Assembly (NCBI RefSeq): GCF_002027705.1
Contig: NZ_MBTG01000034.1
Span: 248,001-312,000 of the forward strand
Source of the DNA: Paenibacillus ferrarius
GTDB taxonomy: Bacteria; Bacillota; Bacilli; Paenibacillales; NBRC-103111
Direction of reading: 5' to 3'
DNA length: 64,000 nucleotides
Of this stretch, positions 53,084 through 61,932 are shown one piece after another (within the stretch, counting starts at the first letter, position 1; the number at the start of each line of letters is the position of its first letter). The translations under genes were made by a program, and so were the position numbers. Under the pieces are notes generated by a model that worked only from the letters and a program-made list of their open reading frames with translations, was not told the origin of the DNA and did not search any database.

Positions 53084-54445
53084 TTATCCCTTTGCTTTCA
53101 TCTGAATTTGCTGGGCAACCCGTTCCCCGAGTTCAGCAGACGCATTGTACAGATAGCTCAAAACAATGCTCTGTGTTTCGTGGGATATGCCGACAAGCTC
53201 GGCAGAGAGGTTATCCACCAAATGTTCTTGCTGCACAGGTGCAAGTGCGTGATAATATTGGCCAGCTTGCGAGAAATCATCTGGCTTGGATAGGTCGGAG
53301 CGCATGAGGCGGCCCTCTACGTGTCTACCGTTGCCGCTGGTGACAAGGGAAGCTGGCGTCCAGTGTTCCTGATGGTTGACAGGAATCTTGCGGAAATCTG
53401 GACCCAACCGCTGGCGTTGTGAATCCCAATAAATGTTGGCACGTCCCTGGAGCATCTTATCGTCCGACAATTCTGCACCTTCCAAAAGATTGGAGGGTGA
53501 AAAGGCTATTTTCTCCACCTGCTCCATGTAGTTATCCGGGTTGCGGTTCAGTACAAGTCGCCCAACCGGCTGCCAAGGATACATCTGTTCATCCCAAACC
53601 TTCGTATCATCCAGCGGATCATAGGAAAGGATCGCCTCATCATCGGGATTCATAAGCTGCACATAAAGCCCGTATTCAACCGTTTTTCCCGCTGCTAAAG
53701 TATCATATAAATCCTGGCCTGCAATATCTGGATTCTCGGCAATCAATTTGGCTGCTTCATGACGGTCTATATACTGCACGCCGGCAAAAGGAACCCAATG
53801 ATATTTGACATAAGTACGAATTCCCTGTGCATTTCTCCAGACATACGTATTTACACTGTGGCCTGGGATGTGGCGGAGGCTCTTTACAGTGCCGGCGTCC
53901 GAGTAAAGCATGACCAGAAAATGCGTGGATTCGGGCGCTCTAGCTATGAAGCTCCAGAACCGTTCAGGATCGATGAGGTTGTTTACCGGCGAAGGCAAAA
54001 AGGCCTTAATAGATTCTGGAAAGCGGATAGCGTCGCGTACGGAAAACACAGGAATGTGGTTGCAAAGCAGATCAAAAACACCTTTTTCCGTATAAAACTT
54101 CGTGGAGAATCCACGTACATTACGGGAAGTATCCGGGGTGCCTTTGTTGCTTACGGCAAGGGAGAATCGTACCGTAACAGGGACCTGCTGGCCAGGACTT
54201 TGCAGAAAACAAAGCTGTGTATGGGCCGCCATGGAATGCACCGTCTGAAAGTATCCAAAAGCGCCATTGCCTTTGACATGTACGGGTCTTTCCAAAATTT
54301 TGGTATGTACAAAAGTCTCCAGCGTTTCGTGCAAAATGGTGTCTTGTTCCACTACGGGACCTCGTTCACCGACAGTTTGCGAATGATTGGCAGCCTGCGA
54401 TGGCTGAGTGGACGGCCTTTTCGGATATCCATTGTTCTCGTTCAT
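53084..54445 (-). CDS. Haem catalase
   Basis: About 453 residues from ATG 54445 (MNENNGYPKRP), where GGGAGG is 8 bases upstream. Distal His lies in ERPVHVKGNGAFGYF, the distal Asn in LLCNHIPVFSVRDAIRFPES, and the proximal haem Tyr in ANIYWDSQRQRLGPDF. The size suits a small-subunit catalase. The sequence departs from common KatA forms (for example FSVRD for FFIRD), resembling a divergent KatX/KatA branch. It degrades H2O2. It is divergent from a MarR-type regulator. Confidence 0.92.
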   Translation of the reverse strand: MNENNGYPKRPSTQPSQAANHSQTVGERGPVVEQDTILHETLETFVHTKILERPVHVKGNGAFGYFQTVHSMAAHTQLCFLQSPGQQVPVTVRFSLAVSNKGTPDTSRNVRGFSTKFYTEKGVFDLLCNHIPVFSVRDAIRFPESIKAFLPSPVNNLIDPERFWSFIARAPESTHFLVMLYSDAGTVKSLRHIPGHSVNTYVWRNAQGIRTYVKYHWVPFAGVQYIDRHEAAKLIAENPDIAGQDLYDTLAAGKTVEYGLYVQLMNPDDEAILSYDPLDDTKVWDEQMYPWQPVGRLVLNRNPDNYMEQVEKIAFSPSNLLEGAELSDDKMLQGRANIYWDSQRQRLGPDFRKIPVNHQEHWTPASLVTSGNGRHVEGRLMRSDLSKPDDFSQAGQYYHALAPVQQEHLVDNLSAELVGISHETQSIVLSYLYNASAELGERVAQQIQMKAKG

Positions 54446-54549
54446 ACTTCTAACCTCCCATAACAACGAATCAATTCTCCTTATACAATATGGTGAATGC
54501 TAAGCTTCAATGCGCATATGACTATATATATCACTTTGGTTATTCGAAG

Positions 54550-54602
54550 TTGACGAGTCTTCTGGATGTAAGGTAAACTACATATAGTTAAGTGCTTAAC
54601 TA
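54550..54602 (+). promoter_or_regulatory. Promoter and palindromic operator of the MarR gene
   Basis: TTGACG (54550-54555), 18 bases, then TAAACT (54574-54579). The perfect-arm palindrome TAGTTAAGTGCTTAACTA at 54585-54602 covers the expected start point, fitting autorepression. A second copy lies at 55088-55105. Confidence 0.7.
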
Positions 54603-54622
54603 ATAAGGACGGTGGTGATTGT

Positions 54623-55069
54623 ATGAAAGAGTTGGAATCGTATGTTCAAGAATTGCCGCTGGATACGCTCACTTTTTTCTCGTTGGTTGAAGCAACGGCT
54701 AATTTGGTTGATGTTTCTGAACGATATTGGCAATCTGTTGGTGTGAATGGTGCGAGAATCCGCATTTTAGTTGAAATTATGAAGGAAGGAGGTACGATGC
54801 TGCCCACCATGCTTGCCAAGAAAATTGGCGTAACGAAGCCCAACATCAGTCTTTTACTAATCCCTTTAGAGAAGGAAGGGCTAATTGTTCGAGCCAGTCA
54901 TCCGAAGGACGGCAGGAAGACAGTTATTTCAATAACAAGTGAAGGTCAAAGCCTGCTTATGAAACACTTGCCTGAAAATCGCCAACGAATCGCGGAGAAA
55001 ATGAAGGTATTGGAAGAGGCTGAGATGAAACAACTCCTTGTTTTATTAAATAAGCTGCGAAGAAGTTGA
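54623..55069 (+). CDS. MarR-family transcriptional regulator
   Basis: 148 residues with GGTGGTG upstream. The winged-helix domain includes ILVEIMKEGGTMLPTMLAKK, IGVTKPNISLLLIPLEKEGL, the wing HPKDGRKTVISITSEGQ, and C-terminal dimerisation helices. It contains no cysteine, so it is not a thiol-switch OhrR-type sensor. Near-identical 18-bp palindromes precede it and the following reductase gene, so it probably represses both. It may also act on the divergent catalase gene. Confidence 0.9.
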   Translation: MKELESYVQELPLDTLTFFSLVEATANLVDVSERYWQSVGVNGARIRILVEIMKEGGTMLPTMLAKKIGVTKPNISLLLIPLEKEGLIVRASHPKDGRKTVISITSEGQSLLMKHLPENRQRIAEKMKVLEEAEMKQLLVLLNKLRRS

Positions 55070-55087
55070 AATAAAGCTTTGTTCATT

Positions 55088-55105
55088 TAGTTAAGGGCTT
55101 AACTA
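55088..55105. promoter_or_regulatory. Second MarR operator, before the quinone-reductase gene
   Basis: TAGTTAAGGGCTTAACTA differs from the 54585-54602 palindrome at one central base. A TTGAAA at 55066-55071 lies 16 bases before it, so the operator would overlap the -10 region. Confidence 0.65.
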
Positions 55106-55136
55106 AAATACGGCGCATAATTAGAGGAGGAGCTCA

Positions 55137-55949
55137 ATGTCTATCGTCATTACGGGAGCCAATGGCAAGTTAGGAAGTTTAATCATCAATGAACTTCTTC
55201 AGATAATTTCGGCAGATCAGATCGTTGCTTGTGTGCGCAATCCGGATAAAGCAGAAGTGTTCGTAAAGCAAGGAATTGAAGTGCGTTTATGTGACTATGA
55301 TCAGCCAGAATCCCTTGGTCAAGCCTTTGCTGGAGCCAGCAAACTGTTGATAATCTCGAGTTCCAATCAGGATGATACGATTCGATTCCGTCAGCATGCC
55401 CATGTAATTGAAGCGGCGAAAAAAGCAAAGGTAGGTCATCTGCTGTTTACGAGCTTTGCTTTTCTTGGAGCAGGCGATATTGCACCATCCCATCTATATT
55501 TGGCTACGGAGCATGCGATTCAAACGACCGGAATTCCATACACATTTCTGCGTAATTCTTTGTATACCGATTTTGTTGGGGTGCTCGGTTTGGAGGCTGC
55601 CTTAGCAACAGGTGAACTGCGTATTTATCCTGGGGAATGGAAATTTAATACGGTGACACGTCATGATCTCGCTCAAGGCATCGCGGTTGTGCTTTCGCAA
55701 CCAGGCCATGAGAATAAGACTTACGAGCTTACAGCGCCACGTTCATGGACTTTCGATGATTTAAAGACAGCTCTTTATGAGCTTTCAGGCAAATCTGTTC
55801 ATGTCCGGCAGGATCCTCAGATCCAGAATTGGATATACGGCTTCCTAAGCAAAATTGATACGTCCTCCACCTCAACCGATTTGGAGAAATTGATAGGAGG
55901 ACCTGTTACTTCCTTGAAAGAAAGCCTTAAACAAATGATGGCTATTTAA
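55137..55949 (+). CDS. NmrA-type NAD(P)H-binding quinone reductase
   Basis: 270 residues with GAGGAGG upstream. The N-terminus MSIVITGANGKLGSLIINEL is the dinucleotide-binding GxxGxxG loop of an atypical short-chain dehydrogenase. VACVRNPDKAE and LLIISSSNQDDTIRFRQHAH follow, and IPYTFLRNSLYTDF is conserved in QOR2/YtfG-like quinone reductases. It likely detoxifies quinones or electrophiles in the cytoplasm under the control of the upstream MarR protein. Confidence 0.87.
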   Translation: MSIVITGANGKLGSLIINELLQIISADQIVACVRNPDKAEVFVKQGIEVRLCDYDQPESLGQAFAGASKLLIISSSNQDDTIRFRQHAHVIEAAKKAKVGHLLFTSFAFLGAGDIAPSHLYLATEHAIQTTGIPYTFLRNSLYTDFVGVLGLEAALATGELRIYPGEWKFNTVTRHDLAQGIAVVLSQPGHENKTYELTAPRSWTFDDLKTALYELSGKSVHVRQDPQIQNWIYGFLSKIDTSSTSTDLEKLIGGPVTSLKESLKQMMAI

Positions 55950-56024
55950 CTTAGGAGGAGCATAACCTTTTCCTCAACTCCTTATATATAAGGTATAGAA
56001 CGATTTGTGAGGAGTGTGCCCGAT

Positions 56025-56828
56025 TTGTCAAATGAATTTGTAATTCGATCATTGGATGAGGTTAGATTCTGGTCACGCATTATGAAAGAGCATTCCCTAT
56101 TTCTTAAATTGGGATTTCGTTGTGAAGATACGCATCTCATCCATGAAGCCGATCAATTTTATCATATTTTTGAGCAAATCGAGGGACGATCTCATGCTTT
56201 TACGGAGTTAACGGACCCTGAGCAAATTAGACGATTTAATAGTGAAGTACATGCTGCTGTTTCTCATATTTGGGTTTTTAAAAGAAAAGTACTGGGACTC
56301 ATTATCCAATGTAAACTTCCAGGCGGGAACAATTTTCCGCTGCTCGTTGACCATGTTAGTAGGGAAGCGAACTATTTCAGAAACCGCTTAGAGGAATTGA
56401 ATACAGGAAGACTGGAGCCATTACCCGATGCAATTATTGACGAAAATGTCTTCTTCTTACGAATTATGGCTGACCATGCCAAATTTATAGGACACCTTTT
56501 AGATCCATCTGAGCGTAAGCTCGTCGAGCAAGCACGGAACTTTAGTCAGGATTTTGACCAACTTTTATTTCAAGCGATTGACTTAAGCGGCATGCGGCCT
56601 CAGTCACAAACGGAACCACTTCTTGACCAATTCCTTGATCAGAATCGGGTTTCTGTCGTTTCGCTGCGAGATTTTAAAAAGACCGCAAGGGATTTAATTG
56701 AAGCTTGTCGGATCAAAAGCATTATTCATCCTTTGCTTGCAGATCACGTGTTCCGTGAGGCTGAAAGATTCTTGTTCATTATCGATATGTTTGAACGCTG
56801 CTTAACTAGGAATCAGGTCAGAGAGTAA
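56025..56828 (+). CDS. DUF2935 protein
   Basis: About 267 residues from TTG 56025 (LSNEFVIRSLDEVRFWSRIM); GAGGAG is about 10 bases upstream. Two similar four-helix halves each carry a WSRIMKEHSLFL/FLRIMADHAKFI block and a LVDHVSREANYFRNRL/LADHVFREAERFLFII block. The repeated E/H pattern in a helix bundle suggests ferritin-like metal sites, as expected for DUF2935. Function unknown; members are common in spore-forming Firmicutes. Confidence 0.85.
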   Translation: MSNEFVIRSLDEVRFWSRIMKEHSLFLKLGFRCEDTHLIHEADQFYHIFEQIEGRSHAFTELTDPEQIRRFNSEVHAAVSHIWVFKRKVLGLIIQCKLPGGNNFPLLVDHVSREANYFRNRLEELNTGRLEPLPDAIIDENVFFLRIMADHAKFIGHLLDPSERKLVEQARNFSQDFDQLLFQAIDLSGMRPQSQTEPLLDQFLDQNRVSVVSLRDFKKTARDLIEACRIKSIIHPLLADHVFREAERFLFIIDMFERCLTRNQVRE

Positions 56829-56835
56829 CTGGGGA

Positions 56836-56988
56836 GAATGTGAAAACCTGCGATTATGCATCTTTTTTCTTGTTGGAATAGGCTATAACCGCAAATTCCT
56901 GCAATTCTGCATGTTTTTGAGGCCTTTTCTGGATTTCAGGACGAAAAGGCATAAAATACCTGCATAATCGCAGGGATTTTCCTTTTTT
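56836..56988. repeat. CCTGCA-hairpin core (family 3) without GGCTGTCCC ends
   Basis: AAACCTGCGATTATGCATC, TTCCTGCAATTCTGCATG and ATACCTGCATAATCGCAGG match the core of the two inverted-end elements in the same order. The GGCTGTCCC ends are absent. It begins 8 bases after the DUF2935 stop. Confidence 0.8.
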
Positions 56989-57007
56989 GCACGATATAGT
57001 TGAAAAA

Positions 57008-57184
57008 GCCTGCATTATCGCAGGCATCTTGCGATATTGAACCTGACGCCTGCATTATCGCAGGCATTTTGCGACATTGAACCTGACGCCTGCCTTATCG
57101 CAGGCGTTTTGCGACATTGAACCCCACGTCTGCCTTATCGCGGGCGTTTTGCCACATTGACCCGATGCCTGCCTGATCAGCAGG
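57008..57184. repeat. Tandem 40-bp hairpin array
   Basis: Four full units and one partial start at 57008, 57048, 57088, 57128 and 57167. Each begins with GCCTGCATTATCGCAGGC, a 7-bp-stem palindrome, and ends with TTTTGCGACATTGAACCTGAC. The period is 40 bp. The first units are most alike; the later ones carry paired changes such as GCCTGCC...with...GGCG. It continues directly from the CCTGCA core upstream. Confidence 0.9.
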
Positions 57185-57394
57185 TTAGTTGATCAATGTA
57201 AGGATAGATGCTGCAGAGTTGTCCGCAAATGTGCGATTGGGACGCTATTTCAAGCATCTTTGGGACTTGCTGATTCGCTTCGACTGTCGTGTATGCACAG
57301 GTAGGTTGAATTGCCGTGTACTTGCTGGGGGGCTTTGGTCAGCACAGCAGTGTTGCTCTTTAGGACATTGACACGTCGTATCGCTAATTGAAAC

Positions 57395-57434
57395 AAAAAT
57401 GCAGCAGATGGCGTGAGCTCCTTGCTGCATTTTT
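57395..57434. terminator. Orphan bidirectional terminator
   Basis: AAAAATGCAGCA pairs perfectly with TGCTGCATTTTT across a 16-base loop. The nearest forward gene ends 560 bases upstream and the nearest reverse gene ends 460 bases downstream with repeats between, so it terminates no obvious gene. No coding sense was seen in 57190-57394. Confidence 0.7.
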
Positions 57435-57597
57435 GATTTGGCGTGAGTGAAGCGCGCCTCATATTTATTGGTGACTGCGGATGAGGTGAAGGTGAGCCAG
57501 TTTATCTGGGGATTGAGACTTGATAGCAAGGAATAGCAGCTGAGGGTACTACATCTAATAGTGTCTGATTGAATTCAGCTGAATTCAACGGCCCTTG

Positions 57598-57803
57598 AAC
57601 CCACGAATGGGAACTACGTTCCCTTATTCATGATCTAATCAGGCATTCGGCTAGTCAGACGGAACTATGGTACGCTAATTTACCTAAATGACTGGAATTT
57701 CACGCTAATATTTCCAAATAAGGGATCATACTTCCCTCTCGACTGTAAATATTCGATTTTGAACCCAAATAGCGGAACATAGTTCCTTTTCGTCAGGAAA
57801 TTC
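57598..57803. repeat. Interspersed repeat family 2 (GGGAACTA/TAGTTCC), copy 3
   Basis: ATGGGAACTACGTTCCCTTATT, ACGGAACTATGGTACGCTAAT, AATAAGGGATCATACTTCCCT and ATAGCGGAACATAGTTCCTTTTC follow the same order and spacing as 7132-7320. It lies before the end of the reverse-strand AraC gene. Confidence 0.8.
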
Positions 57804-57900
57804 CCCGGAATTTCCTCTATGCAACGAAAGATCTGTGAGCGGCTTAATTCAGGAAAACGCTGCTGATACAAACGAAGCAAACGAAACCAACGAAGCTTGG

Positions 57901-58791
57901 TTAAACGGACTTGTTGCGGTAACTGCGCGGTGTCGTGCCGGTAATTTTTTTGAAAGCACGCCCGAAATAAGAAAAACTGTTGAAGCCCACGGATTGTGAT
58001 ATTTCCGTAATGGGCATGTTCGTGTTCGCAAGCAGTCGTTTGGCATGATGAATCCGCGTATGGTTCAGAAAATCAGTGATCGTCAAGCCGATCGTTTTCT
58101 TAAATAAATGGCATAAGTAATACGGATTAATGTACAAATCATGGGCGAGTTTCTCAAGCGGAATGTCCAAGGTGAAGTTCTGAGATAAATATTTCACGGC
58201 TTCCTCGATTTTGGGATTGATCGTATGTCGCGCAATCGGCTCTAATTCATGCTCTGACCCGCTAAAGACTATCCGGTGGATTTCGAGCAGCATCTCGTTA
58301 ATGTATATTCGCAGTGCCAAGAAGTCATCGGTATTGAGTTTCGCATATTCTTCATGCAGCCTTGCAAGTAGATAGTCAAAATGCTGCAAGCGCTCGCCGC
58401 TCAGCCGGATATGCCGGTGTCGATTGCTGGGATTGAACACATCCAGAAATCTTTCCCTTATTTCAGCGTCCAGCAATTCAGGAAGAAAATGGATGGCTGA
58501 CCGTGTGCTGGGAATTTGCAGCTTGGGTGAGCTTTTGTGAGATTCCTGGGCGCTGATCAATATCATATCGTTGCCTTCAAGCGGGTAGATGTTTTCTTCA
58601 ATCAGAAAGTAGCCGCTTCCCTCGTGAAACAGATAAATTTCGAAACCGGCATGGGAATGAAAGTTCATGTAGAAATTTCTTTCGGTTTCCTTGTATTTCA
58701 TATGAATGGGTAATTCTTGCAATTTATTGTTTACAAAAAGATCGGTCGAATGGTTCTCCTGTTCCTCCACATTCCAGTCCCCCTGTGACAT
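57901..58791 (-). CDS. AraC-family regulator (cluster C)
   Basis: 296 residues. The N-terminal cupin sensor has NFHSHAGFEIYLFHEGSGYF and YPLEGNDMILISAQESHKS. The C-terminal domain has two helix-turn-helix motifs: PLEKLAHDLYINPYYLCHLF and PITEISQSVGFNSFSYFGRA. It is a soluble one-component sugar-responsive type, unlike the membrane-anchored regulator of cluster A. It is divergent from the GH105-led operon, which it probably controls. Confidence 0.9.
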   Translation of the reverse strand: MSQGDWNVEEQENHSTDLFVNNKLQELPIHMKYKETERNFYMNFHSHAGFEIYLFHEGSGYFLIEENIYPLEGNDMILISAQESHKSSPKLQIPSTRSAIHFLPELLDAEIRERFLDVFNPSNRHRHIRLSGERLQHFDYLLARLHEEYAKLNTDDFLALRIYINEMLLEIHRIVFSGSEHELEPIARHTINPKIEEAVKYLSQNFTLDIPLEKLAHDLYINPYYLCHLFKKTIGLTITDFLNHTRIHHAKRLLANTNMPITEISQSVGFNSFSYFGRAFKKITGTTPRSYRNKSV

Positions 58792-58976
58792 AATACGCTT
58801 TCATTTATCTTACTGCGATTAAAATAATAAAGCAATTTTGGTATGGTTTTACGCAATTGATCGAGAGATTCGCACTCGTTTTCGTACTATACTTGGATTC
58901 AAGACCGCTAAGAAGATGATCGGAGGTGGCGATACCGAGAGAAGCGGCAGACAACTTGAGGAGTGGAACGAGGAGA

Positions 58977-60026
58977 ATGACTGTTGGAATGAAAGATCAA
59001 ATAAGAAATGCTGCCGATCAGGTTTATCGTTATATGACAGAAAGCAGGTCGACGGACTGGGGCATGAACATCAACGAATGGGATTGGGTCCCGGGTGTAG
59101 GTACGATCGCGCTGCTGCATTATTACGATAGAACAGGCAAGCAAGATGTGCTGGATTATTTAGTCGGGTGGGTTGAACGAAATCAAGAGAAAGCCGGTCG
59201 TACAAAGGTTATTAATTCAATGGCGCCTTTCGCCATTTATCCCCGGATGTATGAGCTGACTAAAAAGACGTATTATTTGGACCAAGCGAAGCATATTTCC
59301 CAGTGGATGGTGCATGAGGCTCCGCGTACACGCGAAGATGCGTTCGAGCACACAGTCACGGAGAAAGACAGCTTCCCTGAGCAGGTGTGGGCAGATACGA
59401 TATTCATGGCTGATCTGCTGCTTGCCCGTACAGCGAAAATCACGCAAGACGCAGATCTTGCCGCACAAGCGCTGGAACAAGTGTGCTTGCATCTGAAATT
59501 GCTGCAGGATGAAACAGCCGGCGTATTGTTCCATGGCTGGAACTGCGTGCAAGGAGACCACCTGTCCGCAGCTAGATGGACCCGGGCTAATGCCTGGATA
59601 TGCGTCGCGGTGCCAGAAATTTTGCGGGAAATCGCTGAGCTCGTCGTGATCCCGGATCAGGTTGGAGCAAGCTACCGACGGATGATTGACGGTTTGATTG
59701 CTTATCAAAGCAATAATGGTTTATGGCATACGGTGATGGACAGGACGGATTTCTATCAAGAAACGTCAGGCAGTGCAGGGATTGCCTGTGGAATTATGCT
59801 TGCCATCCGTACGGGACTCTTGGAGGAGTCGTATCGCAAGTACGCATTGAAAGCACTAAATGGCGTTATGGGAAATATTCGAACTACCGGTGAAGTGACA
59901 AGCGTGTCAGGAGGCACACCGATCATGCCAACGATTGAAGCCTACCAAACGATTGAGCAAATCCCAACTTTGTATGGCCAAGGGCTTGTTTTAATGTTGT
60001 TAGCGGAGTGTTTTGCACTTGAGTAA
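58977..60026 (+). CDS. GH105/GH88-type unsaturated uronyl hydrolase (cluster C)
   Basis: About 350 residues. The start is uncertain: ATG 58977 has GAGGAG too close, while ATG 58989 (MKDQIRNAADQVY) is 13 bases from it but aligns with the start of the cluster A homologue. Features: INEWDWVPGVGTIALLHYYD, EQVWADTIFMADLLL (catalytic Asp), HLSAARWTRANAWICVAVPE and TVMDRTDFYQETSGSAG. As in the paralogue at 22925, the segment after the second helix reads VINSMAPFAI, without the acidic residue seen in many members. Cytoplasmic removal of unsaturated uronic acid from imported oligosaccharides is expected. Confidence 0.87.
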   Translation: MTVGMKDQIRNAADQVYRYMTESRSTDWGMNINEWDWVPGVGTIALLHYYDRTGKQDVLDYLVGWVERNQEKAGRTKVINSMAPFAIYPRMYELTKKTYYLDQAKHISQWMVHEAPRTREDAFEHTVTEKDSFPEQVWADTIFMADLLLARTAKITQDADLAAQALEQVCLHLKLLQDETAGVLFHGWNCVQGDHLSAARWTRANAWICVAVPEILREIAELVVIPDQVGASYRRMIDGLIAYQSNNGLWHTVMDRTDFYQETSGSAGIACGIMLAIRTGLLEESYRKYALKALNGVMGNIRTTGEVTSVSGGTPIMPTIEAYQTIEQIPTLYGQGLVLMLLAECFALE

Positions 60027-60057
60027 TCGAAAGCATTTTAGTTCTGGAGGATTGGGC

Positions 60058-61002
60058 ATGAACGTACCAACTACCGCTTCAACTGCGACTGGCTCCCCCA
60101 AAAGCTCGCTGCTGCGAAGCATGTACCGTCACCGCAGGCTGTATGTCCTTGCGCTTCCCGGCATCGTTTATTTTCTCCTGTTTCATTATTTGCCAATGTG
60201 GGGCGTGTTGATTGCATTCCAAGACTATAGCCCATTCCAAGGATTTGTCGGAAGTGAGTGGGTCGGCTTCAAGCATTTTGTAGATTTTGTTCAAGGGGAC
60301 AATTTCATCAAGCTGCTGGGCAATACGCTGATGATTAATTTATTAAAGCTCGTCTTATTTTTTCCAGCACCGATTGTGCTGGCGCTTCTGCTGAATGAGG
60401 TGCGAAATGCGCTATACAAGCGTTTTGTCCAAACCATCGTGTATTTGCCTCACTTCTTGTCTTGGGTCATTGTGATCGGGATCTATTCCCTGATGTTTTC
60501 TTCAACTGGCTTTGTCAATGAACTTGTCGTCATGTTCGGGGGAACAGCCAAGAAGTGGATGATGATGCCAGAGCTGTTTCAAATCACGATTGTGCTTCAA
60601 AACATATGGAAGGAAACAGGCTGGGGGACGATTATTTTCCTCGCTGCCTTAAGCAGCGTGTCACCTGAGCTCTACGAGGCAGCGGTTATGGATGGTGCTA
60701 GCCGATGGCGCCAGCTGTGGAACATTACGCTTCCGTCAATCCGTCCGACCATTATTATGCTTCTATTGCTGCAGCTAGGTCACATTCTGAATACCGGTTT
60801 CGAGCAAATCTTCTTGATGTTGAATCCGCTCGTGCTGGATGTGGGAGACGTATTTGCAACTTACGTGTATCGGGAAGGCATTCTTCAAGGAGACTTTAGC
60901 TTTGCTTCTGCGGCTGGGTTATTCAATTCCCTTGTAGGACTCATTCTGATTCTGGGTGCAAATAAACTCACCAAAAAACTAGGCGAAGAAGGGCTCTTCT
61001 AG
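60058..61002 (+). CDS. Sugar ABC transporter permease, LplB type (cluster C)
   Basis: 314 residues from ATG 60058, with GGAGG 7 bases upstream; the frame extends into the end of the GH105 gene but that start is poor. Six helices; FHYLPMWGVLIAFQDYSPFQ, TIVYLPHFLSWVIVIGIYSL and EAA loop EAAVMDGASRWRQLWNITLP. It is closely similar in pattern to the permease at 17564. Confidence 0.93.
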   Translation: MNVPTTASTATGSPKSSLLRSMYRHRRLYVLALPGIVYFLLFHYLPMWGVLIAFQDYSPFQGFVGSEWVGFKHFVDFVQGDNFIKLLGNTLMINLLKLVLFFPAPIVLALLLNEVRNALYKRFVQTIVYLPHFLSWVIVIGIYSLMFSSTGFVNELVVMFGGTAKKWMMMPELFQITIVLQNIWKETGWGTIIFLAALSSVSPELYEAAVMDGASRWRQLWNITLPSIRPTIIMLLLLQLGHILNTGFEQIFLMLNPLVLDVGDVFATYVYREGILQGDFSFASAAGLFNSLVGLILILGANKLTKKLGEEGLF

Positions 61003-61014
61003 AGAGGTGAAATC

Positions 61015-61896
61015 ATGAGATTTAAAAGAACCTTTGGCGAAGTACTGTTTGATCGCTTGAATTACGTACTGCTTGCTCTTGTTTCGGCTGCGATGCTGCT
61101 GCCATTCGTCAATGTGCTTGCTTCATCACTGTCAAGTGGCGTAGAGCTGAGCAGAGGCGGACTTGTTCTCTGGCCACGCGGATGGTCGCTGGAAGCTTAC
61201 AGCTATATTTTCAAGCAAGGGGATTTAATTAAAGCATTAGGCGTAACTGTCTTCATTACGGTTGTCGGAACGGCGCTTAATTTAATCATCACCTTTACAC
61301 TCGCGTATGCATTATCCAAATCCCAGCTTCCTTTCCGCAATCCCATGTTGATGCTGGTGTTTTTCACAACGCTTTTCAGCGGTGGGATGATTCCAACGTT
61401 TATCCTGATTAAAAACTTAGGAATGCTGGACAGCCTATGGGCGCTGATCATCCCGGGAGCGGCAAGCGCATTTAACATCATCATTGTTAAATCATTTATG
61501 CAAACCATACCGGATGGGCTCGAAGAGTCGGCTACGATTGACGGCTGCACGGAGTATGGCACGTTTTTTCGGATCGTACTTCCGGTTTCCATGCCAATCA
61601 TTGCAACCATGATTTTGTTCTACGCCGTAGGGCATTGGAACGAATTTTTTCAAGCTATTTTATATATCAATAACCCGTCCAAATGGCCTATGCAAGTATT
61701 TTTACGCCAAGTCCTCCTGGTCCTAAGTTCATCAGAGCTCAACGCTTCCATGATTGATCAGGATCAAATGATGCAATTGGCAGAGCCCATCAAGATGGCA
61801 ATGGTCATTGTAGCTACGGTACCGATCGTACTCGTGTACCCGTTTTTGCAAAAATATTTTGTGAAGGGCGTCATGATTGGTTCAATCAAAGGTTAG
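61015..61896 (+). CDS. Sugar ABC transporter permease, LplC type (cluster C)
   Basis: 293 residues with GAGAGGTG upstream, 12 bases after its partner. Six helices; EAA loop ESATIDGCTEYGTFFRIVLP; C-terminus LQKYFVKGVMIGSIKG. A counterpart of the gene at 18557. No ATPase gene is present in the visible part of the cluster. Confidence 0.93.
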   Translation: MRFKRTFGEVLFDRLNYVLLALVSAAMLLPFVNVLASSLSSGVELSRGGLVLWPRGWSLEAYSYIFKQGDLIKALGVTVFITVVGTALNLIITFTLAYALSKSQLPFRNPMLMLVFFTTLFSGGMIPTFILIKNLGMLDSLWALIIPGAASAFNIIIVKSFMQTIPDGLEESATIDGCTEYGTFFRIVLPVSMPIIATMILFYAVGHWNEFFQAILYINNPSKWPMQVFLRQVLLVLSSSELNASMIDQDQMMQLAEPIKMAMVIVATVPIVLVYPFLQKYFVKGVMIGSIKG

Positions 61897-61932
61897 GTTT
61901 CAAAGCGAGTTCCATTCTAAGGAGGAAATGAA

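Noticed and set aside
53759..54463. 234-codon forward frame opposite catalase
   Set aside because: It is antisense to a well-supported catalase gene and translates to no recognisable protein.
57008..57184. CRISPR-like tandem array
   Set aside because: The whole 40-bp unit repeats without variable spacers, each unit is itself a hairpin, and no cas genes are near.
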